Assembly: GCF_030410045.1 (NCBI RefSeq)
Contig: NZ_JAUFRA010000006.1
Coordinates: 310,001-374,000, forward strand
Source: Marivivens donghaensis
Lineage (GTDB): Bacteria > Pseudomonadota > Alphaproteobacteria > Rhodobacterales > Rhodobacteraceae
Length of the DNA: 64,000 bases
Reading direction: 5' to 3'
A program made the translations under genes and the position numbers. Positions 51,249 through 59,273 of the stretch are shown here, piece after piece (within the stretch, counting starts at the first letter, position 1; each line of letters starts with the position of its first letter). Under the pieces are notes generated by a model. It worked only from the letters and a program-made list of their open reading frames with translations. It was not told the origin of the DNA and did not search any database.

Positions 51249-51902
51249 GTGGCAGATTATACCACCCGCCGGACCATGATGGTCGACACCCAAGTGCGTC
51301 CATCGGACGTAACAAAATTCCCGATCATCGACGCGATGCTATCGGTTCCACGTGAGGCATTCGTGCCCTCCACCATGCGTGAGGCCGCCTATATTGGCGA
51401 AAACCTCGATATTGGTGGCGGTCGTGTGCTGCTGGAGCCGCGTACATTGGCAAAGATGCTCGATGTTTTGGACATCAAACCGACCGAAGTGATCCTCGAT
51501 ATCGCGCCGGGTCTGGGCTACTCCACCGCTGTTCTCGCGCACATGGCCGAGTTCGTGATCGGCGTCGAAGACGACGAATCCCGCGCGGAAGAGGCTCAAT
51601 CGATTCTCTCTGAGCAGGGCATTGATAACGCGGCGATCATCTCTGGCGCTCTTTCTGAGGGCGCTGCAAAGTCTGGCCCTTACGATGTCATCATCCTGCA
51701 AGGCGCAGTCGAAGTGCTGCCTGATTCTCTGCTCGCGCAGTTGAAAGACGGTGGTCGCATCGTATCTATCTTTGCAGAAGGCGATCTGGGCGTTGTCCGT
51801 ATTGGTTACAAAATGGACCAACGGATTAACTGGCGTATGGCGTTTAACGCTGGCGCGCCTGTTTTGACTGGGTTCGCTAAGAAAGCAGAATTCGCCCTTT
51901 GA
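51249..51902 (+). CDS. Protein-L-isoaspartate O-methyltransferase family protein
   Basis: A 217-residue SAM enzyme of the PCMT family starting with GTG 51249 (MADYTTRRTMMVDTQVRPSD). Motif I is ILDIAPGLGYSTAVLAHMAE (about 78-97), followed by VIGVEDDESRAEEA. The post-motif YDVIILQGAVEVLPDSL is typical. Such enzymes repair isoaspartyl damage, but this Rhodobacteraceae form carries a shortened C-terminus and always sits before tolC, so its true substrate may differ. Cytoplasmic. The gap to tolC is 58 bp. Confidence 0.85.
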   Translation: MADYTTRRTMMVDTQVRPSDVTKFPIIDAMLSVPREAFVPSTMREAAYIGENLDIGGGRVLLEPRTLAKMLDVLDIKPTEVILDIAPGLGYSTAVLAHMAEFVIGVEDDESRAEEAQSILSEQGIDNAAIISGALSEGAAKSGPYDVIILQGAVEVLPDSLLAQLKDGGRIVSIFAEGDLGVVRIGYKMDQRINWRMAFNAGAPVLTGFAKKAEFAL

Positions 51903-51960
51903 CAATTTGCCGCGATTTCGGCGGTTGCGTGAAGAGGCCCAAAAGCATAAAGGAATTGCT

Positions 51961-53328
51961 ATGTTTCGAAAAACTTTTGCCTCTGCGGCCGCCGTCGTCG
52001 CGCTGATTGTTACCTCTCCCGCTGCCTTTGCTGAAACGCTGGGTGGCGCGCTGGTTTCGGCGTATAATTCCAGTGGTCTCTTGGATCAAAACCGCGCGGT
52101 TCTGCGTGCTGCTGACGAAGATGTCGCCTCTGCGATGGCGTCGTTGCGGCCCACGTTGTCTTATAGCGCGAACGCGACGCATGGCGCGACCGCGTCGTCG
52201 TCGACCGATGTTTGGACCGAAACCTACAGCCTGATTTCGCAACTGACCCTGTATCAAGGCGGCGCGAACAAGCTAGCACTCGATGCGAGCAAAGAACTCG
52301 TTCTGGGTGCGCGTGAAGACCTCGTTGCGGCAGAGCAAAACGTTCTGCTCTCTGCGATTTCCGCCTATCTGGGTGTGCGCACCGCGCAAGAATTCGTAAA
52401 CCTGCGTCAATCGAACGTCCGCGTGCTGTCCGAAGAACTTCGTGCCGCGCAGGACCGTTTCAGCGTAGGTGAAGTGACCCGCACCGACGTGTCACTGGCC
52501 GAGGCGCAGCTTGCCTCTGCTCGCAGCCTTTTGGCCGTTGCGCAGGGTGATTTGATCCAAGCCCAAGAACAATACCGTGTCGCCGTCGGCACCGCACCTG
52601 TTTCGCTGCAAAGCGCGCCGCGTGCGGATGTTGGCATGACGCAAGATGCGGCAACCGAATACGCACTGCGTGCGCACCCGTCGATCCTTTCGGTCCAGCA
52701 CGCGATTGCGGCGGCTGAACTGGGTGTTCGCATCGCGCAAGCGTCGAACATGCCTTCCGTTGATCTGAGCGCGTCCTTTACTGAACGCCGCGTCGATGGT
52801 GGCAGCTTTAACGACAGCACCTCTTATGGCGTGTCGGTCTCTGGTCCGATCTACGCAGGTGGTGCGATCTCTAGCGCGGTCCGCAAGGCCAGCGCGCAGC
52901 GCGATCAAGCGCGTGCTGGTCTGCATCTGACGACGCTGAGCGTTGAGCAGGGCGTGACAAATGCGTTCTCGAACTACCGTGCGGCTGTGGCTGCGTCGGA
53001 TGCCTATCGTCAGGGCGTTGCGGCAGCGCAGCTTGCCTTTGATGGTGTCCGCGAAGAGGCCGCCGCTGGGTCGCGCACAACGATTGACGTGTTGAACGCC
53101 GAACAATCCTTGCTCGATGCACGGGCGAACTTGGTTCAGGCAAACGCCAATGTCGTTCTGGCCAGCTACAACATTCTCTACGCAACGGGTCTTTTGACGG
53201 CAGAGCATTTGAACCTGCCTGTGACCCAGTATGATGTTGAAGGCCACTACAACATGGTTGCAAACGCGCCCATCCGTTCCTCGGCCCAAGGCCGTGCGCT
53301 CGACCGCGTTTTGCAGGCGCTGGAATAA
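51961..53328 (+). CDS. tolC: TolC family outer-membrane channel
   Basis: A 455-residue outer-membrane protein with a signal peptide (MFRKTFASAAAVVALIVTSP then AAFAE, cut near 24). The two tandem OEP repeats are visible, with conserved SYSANATHGATASS-like beta strands and long helices such as EELRAAQDRFSVGEVTRTDV and SLAEAQLASARSLLAVAQGD (about 160-199), and in the second half TTIDVLNAEQSLLDARANLV (about 378-397). It forms trimers spanning outer membrane and periplasm for type I secretion and RND efflux. It is the only channel in the window and may serve the RND operon at 36-42 kb. Confidence 0.93.
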   Translation: MFRKTFASAAAVVALIVTSPAAFAETLGGALVSAYNSSGLLDQNRAVLRAADEDVASAMASLRPTLSYSANATHGATASSSTDVWTETYSLISQLTLYQGGANKLALDASKELVLGAREDLVAAEQNVLLSAISAYLGVRTAQEFVNLRQSNVRVLSEELRAAQDRFSVGEVTRTDVSLAEAQLASARSLLAVAQGDLIQAQEQYRVAVGTAPVSLQSAPRADVGMTQDAATEYALRAHPSILSVQHAIAAAELGVRIAQASNMPSVDLSASFTERRVDGGSFNDSTSYGVSVSGPIYAGGAISSAVRKASAQRDQARAGLHLTTLSVEQGVTNAFSNYRAAVAASDAYRQGVAAAQLAFDGVREEAAAGSRTTIDVLNAEQSLLDARANLVQANANVVLASYNILYATGLLTAEHLNLPVTQYDVEGHYNMVANAPIRSSAQGRALDRVLQALE

Positions 53329-53411
53329 TTTACCCAGCCAAGCGCGTCGTGTCGGTTGTCTGAGAGCGTAGCTTTCGTTACACTCACCATTGAGTGAGCA
53401 GGAAAATCGTT

Positions 53412-54071
53412 ATGTCTGACCAACGCGCAAATGTAGAGATCGAAGATGTCCTATCTTCTATCCGCCGTCTGGTGTCGGATAACGAGTGGTCGGCGCAGCC
53501 CGCGCCGCACTCCGTTCCCGAAGACGTGGCAGAGCCTGACCATTTCGATCCTCAGCCCGAAAAATTCGTTCTGACGCCTGCGTTGCGCGTGGTTGAACCT
53601 TCGCCCGCGCCGGTCAAAGAGGCCCCGCAAGAGGGCTCTGCGATGACAGAGCTGGAACAGATGATTGCTGAGTTGGAACAAGCCGTTACCAAGTCAGAAC
53701 ATCAAGATTGGGAACCCGAAGGCGATAACGTCGAAGATCTGATCGACACGCCCGAACCGTTTCCGTCGCTGCGCAGCGCGACCGTCGACGATGCTGATGT
53801 TCTGACCGCTGATTTGCAGGACGAACCCACCGCGCAAGACGATGATCAAGTCGTTGCCAGCGATGATCCCGATCTATCGGACCTCGATGGGCAGATCGAC
53901 GAATATCTCGACGGTGGTGCCCTCATTGATGAGGACAAACTGCGCCAGATGGTGACAGAGATCGTGCGCTCTGAACTTCAGGGGGCATTGGGCGAACGGA
54001 TCACGCGCAACGTGCGCAAACTGGTCCGTCGTGAGATTTATCGCGTCCTGTCGTCTCAGGAATTCGAATAA
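53412..54071 (+). CDS. DUF2497 / PopZ-like protein
   Basis: A 219-residue protein with a short conserved N-terminal helix (VEIEDVLSSIRRLVSDNEWS), a long acidic, disordered middle (about 30-165, many Asp/Glu/Pro) and a conserved C-terminal helical region DEDKLRQMVTEIVRSELQ then GERITRNVRKLVRREIYRVL. This three-part design is that of PopZ, which forms polar condensates anchoring chromosome origins in alphaproteobacteria. ATG 53412 follows a short gap after tolC. Its 3' end overlaps the convergent cobQ gene by 16 bp. Confidence 0.85.
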   Translation: MSDQRANVEIEDVLSSIRRLVSDNEWSAQPAPHSVPEDVAEPDHFDPQPEKFVLTPALRVVEPSPAPVKEAPQEGSAMTELEQMIAELEQAVTKSEHQDWEPEGDNVEDLIDTPEPFPSLRSATVDDADVLTADLQDEPTAQDDDQVVASDDPDLSDLDGQIDEYLDGGALIDEDKLRQMVTEIVRSELQGALGERITRNVRKLVRREIYRVLSSQEFE

Positions 54072-55519
54072 GTCACGGGCGCGGCCAGTTCGGCCACCAT
54101 ATCCACATCTAAATGCGTTTCCATGTGCTGGGCCAATGCGTCCAACGCGTCCTCAACGCTTTGGTCATAGTGCGCCTCGGAACGGATGCCAAAGCTGCGC
54201 AGGTATTCGGCGCGGAACCCATCAGCGGCAAATAGCCCGTGGATATAGCAGCCTTGGACAAGGCCATTCTTGCTCTGCGCCCCTTCGCCGCGTCCATCCA
54301 GCGTTAGCCATGCGCGATCGCGATCTGGTCCGTCCGTTTCGCCGATGTGGATTTCATAGCCAGTGACAGGCTCGCCGCTTTCGATATGGCGGGCGTTTGA
54401 GAGGGTGAGGCGCTTGTGCGGCTTCATCTCTGTGACCACATCCAAATGGCCGAGGCCCGCAACGCGCGAGGGTACGCCTTCAATCCCGTCATCATCGCGG
54501 ATTTCACGGCCAAGCATCTGATACCCGCCACAAATCCCCAGCACACGACCGCCACGGCGGATATGGGCTTGCAGGTCGATATCCCAGCCTTGGGCGCGGA
54601 AATGCGCGAGGTCGGCGATGGTCGATTTGCTGCCAGGGATCAGAATGAGGTCGGCATCGGCGGGCAGGGGGCGGCCAGCCTCAACGATCTCAACAGTCAC
54701 ATTGGGTTCAGCGGACAGCGGGTCGAGGTCGTCGAAATTCGCGATCCGATTGAGGCGCGGCACGGCGATTTTGAACGCGCCACCGGGGCGACCCTTGAGG
54801 TCCATCACGTCCTCGGCGGGCAGACGCCATGCCTGATCGAACCACGGCAGGATACCCAGAGGGGCCCAGCCCGTATGGGCCACAATCGCGGTCATTCCCT
54901 CGGCAAAGAGGCTGGTGTCACCACGAAATTTGTTGATGCCAAAGCCTTTGATCCGATTGCGGTCGTCTTCGGGCAGGATGACATGAGTGCCGACCAGCTG
55001 CGCAATCACGCCGCCACGGTCAATGTCGCCAAAGAGGATGACGGGGACGCCAGCGGCCTCGGCAAAGCCCATATTTGCGATGTCGCCGTCCCGCAGGTTC
55101 ACTTCGGCGGGCGATCCTGCGCCTTCGATGATGATCAGGTCATGCGCTTGCGCCAAACGATGAAAGCTGTCGAGGACAGACACCATGAGCGTCGACTTCA
55201 TCTTGCCGTAATCGCGCGCCTTGAGCGTGGTCAGCCGTTTGCCCTGCACGATCACCTGTGCGCCTACATCCGTTTCGGGTTTGAGCAAGACAGGGTTCAT
55301 GTCCGTATGCGGCGCCAACCCACAGGCCAGCGCCTGAAGCGCCTGTGCGCGACCAATCTCTCCGCCGTCAGAGGTGACAGCGGCGTTGTTCGACATGTTC
55401 TGCGGTTTGAACGGCGCGACCGAGAGGCCACGTTTGCGAAAGGCGCGACATAGGCCAGCCACCACCATGGATTTCCCCACGTTGGAGCCAGCACCCTGAA
55501 TCATAATCGCCTTTGCCAT
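54056..55519 (-). CDS. cobQ: Cobyric acid synthase
   Basis: A 487-residue enzyme that amidates four carboxylates of adenosyl-cobyrinate a,c-diamide using glutamine and ATP, in vitamin B12 synthesis. The P-loop GAGSNVGKSMVVAGLCRAF (about 8-26) and the class I glutamine amidotransferase part with VLGICGGYQMLG (nucleophile Cys, about 330) and GCYIHGLFAADG (catalytic His, about 430) are present. ATG 55519 is chosen over a 21-codon extension lacking family text. No other cob gene or cobalamin riboswitch is seen near it. Confidence 0.94.
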   Translation of the reverse strand: MAKAIMIQGAGSNVGKSMVVAGLCRAFRKRGLSVAPFKPQNMSNNAAVTSDGGEIGRAQALQALACGLAPHTDMNPVLLKPETDVGAQVIVQGKRLTTLKARDYGKMKSTLMVSVLDSFHRLAQAHDLIIIEGAGSPAEVNLRDGDIANMGFAEAAGVPVILFGDIDRGGVIAQLVGTHVILPEDDRNRIKGFGINKFRGDTSLFAEGMTAIVAHTGWAPLGILPWFDQAWRLPAEDVMDLKGRPGGAFKIAVPRLNRIANFDDLDPLSAEPNVTVEIVEAGRPLPADADLILIPGSKSTIADLAHFRAQGWDIDLQAHIRRGGRVLGICGGYQMLGREIRDDDGIEGVPSRVAGLGHLDVVTEMKPHKRLTLSNARHIESGEPVTGYEIHIGETDGPDRDRAWLTLDGRGEGAQSKNGLVQGCYIHGLFAADGFRAEYLRSFGIRSEAHYDQSVEDALDALAQHMETHLDVDMVAELAAPVTYSNS

Positions 55520-55580
55520 GGCGCCTGTTCTACGGTGGGGCAGGAGTTCGCGAAAGCCCCGATGCGGCACGCGGACCCTC

Positions 55581-55615
55581 AAAAACGAAAACGCGGCCCG
55601 AGCAGAGGACCGCGT
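55581..55615 (-). terminator. Intrinsic terminator after the DUF6280 gene
   Basis: On the minus strand a 9 bp stem acgcggtcc / gggccgcgt (one G-T pair) at 55615-55591 is followed by ttttcgttttt. It starts 39 bp after the DUF6280 stop and lies before the cobQ start. Confidence 0.85.
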
Positions 55616-55653
55616 TTGCGTTTGGGTGGGCGAGAGGCCCGATACATAAAACC

Positions 55654-55974
55654 TTAGGCGGCTTCGTCTTGTGCAGCAGCGTTGCGGCGTTCGCTCTCTT
55701 CGCGCGACAGCGCAACAGAGGTACGGATACCTTTACCAACGAATTCCATCAGACCCTTCACAACACGTTCGTTCGGGTCGATGCCAGCGCAGGACAAAAC
55801 TTCACGGCCATCACGCGACCGCGCCCAACGTGCGATCTGTTCCGGACCATTGCCGTACTTTTTGTCATCAGCAATCGCGTCATCCAACGCAGCGAGAACA
55901 ACAGCAGCAAAGAGTTTGCGTGCACGGTTGCCCTGTTCGTTGTTGAAAGCGGTGCCATCTACGAAATCAGCCAT
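55654..55974 (-). CDS. DUF6280 family protein
   Basis: A 106-residue soluble protein matching the Rhodobacteraceae DUF6280 family: MADFVDGTAFNNEQGNRARK, then ALDDAIADDKKYGNGPEQIA and WARSRDGREVLSCAGIDPNE. It is alpha-helical and charged, with no membrane or signal segment. It is monocistronic, with a terminator directly after it, and divergent from efp across about 225 bp. The family is highly conserved but its function is not known. Confidence 0.88.
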   Translation of the reverse strand: MADFVDGTAFNNEQGNRARKLFAAVVLAALDDAIADDKKYGNGPEQIARWARSRDGREVLSCAGIDPNERVVKGLMEFVGKGIRTSVALSREESERRNAAAQDEAA

Positions 55975-56199
55975 TTCGCGTCCTTTGTTGTTTTTGCTCT
56001 TGTGGTTACGGCGTGCAGCGCAATATGCCTATTTTGATCCGATTCGGGGGTCTTGATTTGGAATGGCAGCTATGCACTATCTGCATAGGTAAATCCACAG
56101 TTTTGGCATATCTAGCGCCTAAACGCCGGTTTGTTGTTCCGATATAGGGGCTCGCCGCTTTCCGGCAACCACCAGTCACATAATCGAGATAAATGTCCG

Positions 56200-56763
56200 A
56201 TGCCCAAAATCAACGGTAACGAAATTAAACCAGGTAACATCCTTGAACACGAAGGCGGTCTGTGGGCTGCTGTTAAAGTGGGTCACGTGAAACCCGGTAA
56301 AGGCGGCGCATTTGCGCAGGTCGAAATGAAAAACATTCGTGATGGCCGCAAGCTGAACGAACGTTTCCGGTCCGAAGACAAGGTAGAGCGCGTGCGCCTC
56401 GACCAGAAGGACCAGCAGTTCCTTTATGAAACCGACGGTCGTCTGGTGTTCATGGACACTGAAACCTTTGAACAGGTCGAGATCGACTCGGAACTCTTGG
56501 GCGAACGTCGTCCGTTCCTGCAGGACGGCATGACCGCAACCGTCGAATACTACGGCGAAGAAGCTCTCGGCGTTTCGATCCCGCAGAAAGTCACCTGCAA
56601 GATCGTTGAGACGGAGCCGGTTGTTAAAGGCCAGACCGCTGCGAACTCTTACAAGCCAGCGATCCTCGACAACGGCGTGCGCATCATGGTTCCGCCGTTC
56701 ATCGCGACCGACGAGATGATCATCGTGAACACCGACTCGATGGAATATTCCGAACGCGCCTAA
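56200..56763 (+). CDS. efp: Elongation factor P
   Basis: A 187-residue translation factor that rescues ribosomes stalled at consecutive prolines. The three beta-barrel domains are complete; it begins MPKINGNEIKPGNILEHEGG and ends with IVNTDSMEYSERA. The loop with the modified lysine is KPGKGGAF, placing Lys34 in the position that is beta-lysylated in E. coli; no epmA/epmB is seen in the window. ATG 56200 is preferred to a 23-codon extension. It is followed by a terminator and, after about 100 bp, by an aminotransferase gene. Confidence 0.96.
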   Translation: MPKINGNEIKPGNILEHEGGLWAAVKVGHVKPGKGGAFAQVEMKNIRDGRKLNERFRSEDKVERVRLDQKDQQFLYETDGRLVFMDTETFEQVEIDSELLGERRPFLQDGMTATVEYYGEEALGVSIPQKVTCKIVETEPVVKGQTAANSYKPAILDNGVRIMVPPFIATDEMIIVNTDSMEYSERA

Positions 56764-56790
56764 TCGGTTCGTTTTGGTGATTTGAACGAA

Positions 56791-56820
56791 GGGCGCGGGA
56801 AAAATCTCGCGCCCTTTGTC
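56791..56820 (+). terminator. Intrinsic terminator after efp
   Basis: A 9 bp stem gggcgcggg / ctcgcgccc (one G-T pair) with an AAAAAT loop at 56791-56814 is followed by tttgtcttt, 27 bp after the efp stop. Confidence 0.82.
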
Positions 56821-56865
56821 TTTGCTTGCATGGTGTGGGGCAGGGCGGTTAACCATGTTGTCACC

Positions 56866-57972
56866 ATGACAAACGCCCCCCGATTTACCCCGCTCATCGC
56901 ATCGCTTCCTGCCACTGTGCCCTTTGTCGGGGCTGAAGTGATGGAGCGTGCCAGTGGCCGTCCCTTTGCCGCGCGGATTGGTGCGAACGAAAACGTCTTT
57001 GGCCCGTCGCCCAAGGCCATCGCCGCCGTGCAAGCCGCCGCATCTGAGGCATGGAAATACGGTGATTCCGAAAGCTACGACCTAAAGGCTGCGATTGCCG
57101 CGCATCACGGCACGACCGTAGAGCACATCGCGATTGGCGAAGGTATCGACGGGCTTTTGGGCATGTTGGTGCGGTTGATGGTAGCCGAAGGGGACGCGGT
57201 TGTGACCTCGGACGGGGCGTATCCAACGTTCAATTATCACGTCGCGGGCTACGGTGGTGTGCTGCACAAGGTCCCGTTCAAGGGCGACCACGAGGACCCC
57301 GATGCCCTGATCGCGAAGGCTGCAGAGGTCGGCGCAAAGCTGATCTATATCGCGAACCCTGATAACCCGATGGGCACCCATCACCGTGGTGAGGTCATTG
57401 CCCGCATGGTGGATCGCCTGCCCGAAGGGGCGCTGCTGATCGTGGACGAGGCCTATATCGACTTTGCGCCCGAAGGCACGGCCTTGGACCTGCCCGTTGA
57501 TCCACGTTTTATTCGGATGCGTACCTTTTCAAAGGCGTTCGCTTTGGCGGGGCTGCGGGTCGGCTATGCGGTTGGCGGCAAAGAGCTGATCGCGGGCTTT
57601 GACCGTGTGCGGAACCATTTCGGGATGGGAAATGTGGCGCAAGCGGGCGCTTTGGCTGCGTTTCAGGATCGCGAATGGTTGGGCCATGTGGTCGGGCAAG
57701 TGGCAGAGGCCCGTGATCGGATCGCTGCGATTGCGGCGGACAACGGGCTGACCTCTGTGCCCTCGGCCACCAATTTCGTCTGCGTGGATTGCGGACAGGA
57801 CGGGGCCTTTGCCCGCAATGTTCTGAACGGCCTTTTGCGCCGTGGGCTGTTTGTGCGGATGCCGTTCGTCGCGCCGCAAGATCGCTGCATTCGGATCAGC
57901 TGCGGCACGGAGCATGACCTCGACCTTTTGGCCTCGGCCCTGCCAGATGCCTTGGCCGAGGCGCGGGGTTAA
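56866..57972 (+). CDS. HisC-like PLP-dependent aminotransferase
   Basis: A 368-residue class I/II aminotransferase of the histidinol-phosphate aminotransferase group. Landmarks are GANENVFGPSPKAIAAVQAA (about 45-64), IANPDNPMGTHHRGEV (about 163-178, the N-P-x-N-P-x-G loop), IVDEAYIDFAPEG (about 193-205) and the PLP-lysine site RTFSKAFALAGLRVGYAVGG (about 221-240). It lies outside any his operon, so it may be a second copy or use aromatic amino acids. ATG 56866 is chosen by family start. Its 3' end overlaps the next gene by 4 bp. Confidence 0.87.
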   Translation: MTNAPRFTPLIASLPATVPFVGAEVMERASGRPFAARIGANENVFGPSPKAIAAVQAAASEAWKYGDSESYDLKAAIAAHHGTTVEHIAIGEGIDGLLGMLVRLMVAEGDAVVTSDGAYPTFNYHVAGYGGVLHKVPFKGDHEDPDALIAKAAEVGAKLIYIANPDNPMGTHHRGEVIARMVDRLPEGALLIVDEAYIDFAPEGTALDLPVDPRFIRMRTFSKAFALAGLRVGYAVGGKELIAGFDRVRNHFGMGNVAQAGALAAFQDREWLGHVVGQVAEARDRIAAIAADNGLTSVPSATNFVCVDCGQDGAFARNVLNGLLRRGLFVRMPFVAPQDRCIRISCGTEHDLDLLASALPDALAEARG

Positions 57973-59150
57973 ACCCCCGCGACCACCGAAGTTGCTGCTG
58001 AAAGCGCGCCGTCCCCATGCGGGATTTGCAGTGCCTTGAGGCCCGCATCAATCACCGACAAGGTGCCCAGCACCATATGTGCGTTTACGTGACCCATGTG
58101 GCCGATACGGAACCACGCCGAAGTTGGTTCACGCCCAAGTCCAATGCCCAGCGTCACGCCCGCATGTTCTTCGCACCAGTGGCGCAGACGGTCGGCGTCA
58201 TTGCCACCGAGGTAGATCGACGTCACCGAATGGCCGCGCCCCGCAGGGTCCGCCATGTTGAGCCGCATTTCACCGCCCTGACCCCATGCCTCGACCGCAG
58301 CCCAAACCGCGCGGGCGAGCGTTTCGTGACGCGCCCAAACTTGTTCGATGCCTTCTTCGTTGATCAGGTCCAAGGCCGCACGCAGCCCAAAGAGGTGATG
58401 CGTCGGCGGGGTGCCTGCAAAGTGCTGGTAGAACATCTCTGGCGAAACGCGCGGTTTCCAGTCCCAATACCGCGTCGCCAGATCAGCGCTTTCACGAGCC
58501 GCAGCCGCGCGGTCGTTGAACCATACAAAGCCCAAACCCGCAGGTGTCATCAGACCCTTTTGGCTAGCGGCGATGGTGACATCCGCGCCCCAAGCGTCCA
58601 TCTCGAACCGATCGCAGCCCATCGACGCGATGCAATCCGCCATCAAAACAGCAGGGTGCCCCGCCGCATCCATCGCCTGACGCACGCCCGCAATGTCGTT
58701 CTTGATCGAGGTTGAGGTGTCCACATGCACCGCCAGAACGGCCTTAATGCTGTGGTCAGTGTCGGCCTTCAGGCGGGTTTCGACTTGGTTCAGGTCGATA
58801 GAGGCCTGCTGCCCGAAATCCATCACCTCTAGGTCGAGGTGCAGACCACGCGCCATTTCGGCCCAGCCATGCCCAAACCGCCCCGTGACCAGAACGAGGA
58901 TTTTATCGCCTCGTGACAGGACGTTCGACAGTGCTGCCTCCCATACACCGTGACCGTTGGCGATGTAGATCGCCACATGACCTGTGGTGCGGGCAACGGA
59001 TTTCAGGTCAGGGATGATGGTGGCCGTCATATCGACCAGTTCGCCCTGATAAATATTGGGCGAGGGCCGCATCATCGCTTGCACCACACGATCCGGCAGA
59101 ACCGAAGGTCCAGGGATGGCAAGGTAGGGGCGGCCGTTGGAAAGAGACAT
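57969..59150 (-). CDS. Class V aminotransferase (alanine/serine-glyoxylate type)
   Basis: A 393-residue PLP enzyme. The start MSLSNGRPYLAIPGPSVLPD carries the IPGPSVLP substrate motif; the cofactor lysine is in VTIAASQKGLMTPAGLGFVW (about 188-207) and HVDTSTSIKNDIAGVRQAMD (about 144-163) binds PLP. It transfers an amino group, most likely from serine or alanine to glyoxylate, linking to the serine cycle or photorespiration-type glyoxylate removal. ATG 59150 has AGGTGA 6 bp upstream; GTG 59159 is possible. It is related to BhcA, but no other beta-hydroxyaspartate-cycle gene is adjacent. Confidence 0.88.
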   Translation of the reverse strand: MSLSNGRPYLAIPGPSVLPDRVVQAMMRPSPNIYQGELVDMTATIIPDLKSVARTTGHVAIYIANGHGVWEAALSNVLSRGDKILVLVTGRFGHGWAEMARGLHLDLEVMDFGQQASIDLNQVETRLKADTDHSIKAVLAVHVDTSTSIKNDIAGVRQAMDAAGHPAVLMADCIASMGCDRFEMDAWGADVTIAASQKGLMTPAGLGFVWFNDRAAAARESADLATRYWDWKPRVSPEMFYQHFAGTPPTHHLFGLRAALDLINEEGIEQVWARHETLARAVWAAVEAWGQGGEMRLNMADPAGRGHSVTSIYLGGNDADRLRHWCEEHAGVTLGIGLGREPTSAWFRIGHMGHVNAHMVLGTLSVIDAGLKALQIPHGDGALSAATSVVAGV

Positions 59151-59273
59151 TCTGATCACCTATTCAAAAATCACCGTGACACTAACGCGGCTTCCCGCCG
59201 CGTCAATCGGCGAAGTCTTTCCATACGAACGGTTTATCGGTATCCCGAAGACAAGAGACCGAAAGGGATAACA

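Noticed and set aside
55520..55653. Cobalamin riboswitch upstream of cobQ
   Set aside because: The short upstream region holds only the DUF6280 terminator; no B12-box-like sequence is seen.
57969..59150. BhcA of the beta-hydroxyaspartate cycle
   Set aside because: The aminotransferase is of the right class and size, but none of the bhcB, bhcC, bhcD or bhcR genes is adjacent, so the general glyoxylate aminotransferase call is safer.
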